Below the pieces are notes generated by a model, which was given only the letters and a program-made list of their open reading frames with translations, had not been told where the DNA came from and searched no databases. Position numbers and translations under genes: made by a program. From Nitrospira sp. CG24A (GTDB lineage Bacteria > Nitrospirota > Nitrospiria > Nitrospirales > Nitrospiraceae), in contig NEWT02000028.1 in the NCBI GenBank assembly GCA_002869925.2, positions 1 to 64,000 of the forward strand: a DNA stretch of 64,000 bases, written 5' to 3'. Below, piece by piece: positions 62,408 through 64,000 of this stretch. The first letter of the stretch is position 1; each line of letters starts with the position of its first letter.

Positions 62408-64000
62408 TCACATCGCAAATAGACCAAGTAACATCAGCGTTCCGACTGCAATGGTGGCGGCATACCACCGGACATGCCCCGTCTGCGTGTGACTCAACCA
62501 GCCATGACAGGACTCGGCGCAGACGGCCAGCCACTCGTACCCGCGATCGAGCATGTCACTAGAATTTCTGGTTAAAGAAAACCAGTGCCGCACGAACAGA
62601 CGATCATACAGTCGATCGAACCCCCACCCTCCTTGCAGCAAGGTCATCGAAGGGTGAGTCGTGGATTGATCTGTCCCTCGCGCGCCAAAGAGGGAGCCAG
62701 GCAGGAACAGGAGCGCGGCAAGGCCGATCCCGAGTAGCGCCGCGACGGTGACGGCCAACTGTTCACGGGCCTCGCTCGATTCATCCATCCCAGGAAGCAG
62801 CGCTGTCGCCGGGAGCGCATGCGACAGGTAGTGGCTAAACAGAGTGACATTCCCGAGTGTGTGGGGCATCTCGAGAAAACCGACTGTGAGCGCCAAGAAC
62901 GCCAGCACCACAAGAGGCAGGCGCATGGCCAGACCTGATTCGCCGGTCGGTTGTGTACGAATCTCTCCGAAAAAGACCCGAAAGATCAGCCGGAAACTGT
63001 AGAGGCCAGTCAGCATGGCCCCGAGGAGTGCACCGAACCAGATCCACCGGTGGCTTAAAGGTGAAGACCACACCGACCACAGGATCCAGTCTTTGCTGTA
63101 AAACCCGGAGGTGATGAGGGGAACGCCGGACATTGCAGCGGCTCCGATGAGGAATGTCCAGAAAGTCCACGGCAGATGCCGCCGGAGCCCGCCCATCCGG
63201 AAAATGTTCTGCTCATGGTGGAGACTGTGAATGACAGATCCAGCCGCCAGGAAGAGCAAGGCTTTGAAGCAGGAATGGGTGAGAAAATGAAAGAGCGCAG
63301 CAGGCCAGGCTCCGACGCCGAGTGCCAGAAACATGTAGCCGATCTGGCTCATCGTCGAATACGCGAGCACCCGCTTAATGTCCTGCTGCACCAAGGCGCT
63401 GGTTGCTGCAAGCAGCAACGTCACGAGGCCAAGCACCGCAATAACCTCTTGCACCATCGGCGCGAGCTCAAACAGATGATGCATGCGGGCAATAAGGTAG
63501 ACACCTGCTGTCACCATCGTCGCCGCATGGATCAGCGCACTGACCGGAGTGGGGCCTGCCATCGCGTCCGGCAACCACACTTGAAGCGGCAATTGCGCTG
63601 ACTTTCCAACCGCCCCGATCAAGAAGAGCACGGCCACGATCATGGCAACGTTCGAGCCCACTGGCCAGGTCTCCGTCGCAAGACTCTGGACCTGTTGAAT
63701 CGACAAGGTTTTGAATTGCGTGAAGAGGATGAAGATCCCGATGGCGAACGCCGTATCTCCGATGCGAGTCACGATGAAGGCTTTCTGCGCGGCCGTGCCG
63801 TACTCGGGTTCGCGATACCAAAATCCGATCAACAGATAGCTGCAGAGTCCTACCCCTTCCCAGCCCAGATAGAGCAAAAGGAGATTGTCGGCCAACACCA
63901 GCGTCAGCATGGCGGCCACAAATAGATTCATGTAGGCGAAAAACCTGGCGTAGCCATCATCACGATAATGTGGGAGGAGGGACGAAATACTTACGCCTGT
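62408..64000 (-). CDS. nuoL: NADH-quinone oxidoreductase subunit L, N-terminus beyond the window
   Basis: About 530 residues are visible; the frame is open to the right edge, so roughly the first 80-100 residues are missing. NLLLLYLGWEGVGLCSYLLIGFWY carries the helix-5 glutamate, KSAQLPLQVWLPDAMAGPTPVSALIHAATMVTAGVYLIAR the central lysine and histidine region. The C-terminus keeps an extended tail (ESCHGWLSHTQTGH) and a final helix. First visible gene of nuoL-M-N; the remaining nuo genes lie outside. Confidence 0.93.
   Translation of the reverse strand, partial: TGVSISSLLPHYRDDGYARFFAYMNLFVAAMLTLVLADNLLLLYLGWEGVGLCSYLLIGFWYREPEYGTAAQKAFIVTRIGDTAFAIGIFILFTQFKTLSIQQVQSLATETWPVGSNVAMIVAVLFLIGAVGKSAQLPLQVWLPDAMAGPTPVSALIHAATMVTAGVYLIARMHHLFELAPMVQEVIAVLGLVTLLLAATSALVQQDIKRVLAYSTMSQIGYMFLALGVGAWPAALFHFLTHSCFKALLFLAAGSVIHSLHHEQNIFRMGGLRRHLPWTFWTFLIGAAAMSGVPLITSGFYSKDWILWSVWSSPLSHRWIWFGALLGAMLTGLYSFRLIFRVFFGEIRTQPTGESGLAMRLPLVVLAFLALTVGFLEMPHTLGNVTLFSHYLSHALPATALLPGMDESSEAREQLAVTVAALLGIGLAALLFLPGSLFGARGTDQSTTHPSMTLLQGGWGFDRLYDRLFVRHWFSLTRNSSDMLDRGYEWLAVCAESCHGWLSHTQTGHVRWYAATIAVGTLMLLGLFAM

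Overview
The window is a bacterial chromosome segment of about 56-57 % GC. Gene content and repeat types suggest a Nitrospira-like member of the Nitrospirota. The inference rests on the F0-only ATP synthase cluster, the nuoL-M-N block, the zapB-zapA-6S-rny-ymdB-xseAB-tlyA housekeeping run, HflKC, and several families of hairpin-forming intergenic repeats. No marker in the window proves genus or species.

Layout. 1-10.4 kb is an accessory stretch: a GH13 alpha-glucan enzyme, a membrane-anchored lytic transglycosylase, a GNAT acetyltransferase, an exported vanadium-type haloperoxidase, an SDR/MFS pair, a ferredoxin reductase-like flavoprotein and a DUF6714 protein, with repeats of two families (called A and B here) between them. 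10.6-17.4 kb starts with a TetR regulator. It is followed by small same-strand genes with strong Shine-Dalgarno sites (zinc ribbon, SnoaL-like, exported DUF1579-like, DUF1059, lipoprotein), a methyltransferase, TfoX-N, an exported M12-type metalloprotease with a truncated tandem paralogue, and a DUF2784 membrane protein.

18.1-21.5 kb is a compact three-gene lipid operon: acyl desaturase, cyclopropane-fatty-acid-synthase-type methyltransferase, FAD-dependent reductase. Together these could make mid-chain methyl-branched fatty acids. It is flanked on the left by an intact DUF2784 gene and on the right by a decayed DUF2784 copy. 22.1-25.5 kb holds an arsM-arsS pair (arsenic methylation and arsenosugar synthesis) followed by a PiT-type phosphate transporter.

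25.8-54.2 kb is mostly core: hflKC, fhs, M23 peptidase, cutA, rhodanese, sugar epimerase, tlyA, xseBA, ymdB-like, rny, a strong 6S RNA candidate, zapA, a ZapB-like protein, slt, rlmN, paired M16 peptidases, larE, the F0 operon (atpZ/I-B-E-F), pabB-pabC, a second transglycosylase, nadB, a lipoprotein, a 31-residue basic COX24/mS38-like protein and a DUF6812-like protein. 54.4-59.3 kb carries an MsbA-type exporter, two abutting repeat elements (families C and A), an aldo/keto reductase, a lipocalin and a broken IS630. 59.4-64 kb is nuoN-nuoM-nuoL on the minus strand, with nuoL running off the right edge.

The points most worth following up are the lipid operon, the arsenosugar cluster, the 6S RNA, and the repeat families, which abut or overlap stop codons and show paired substitutions in their stems.
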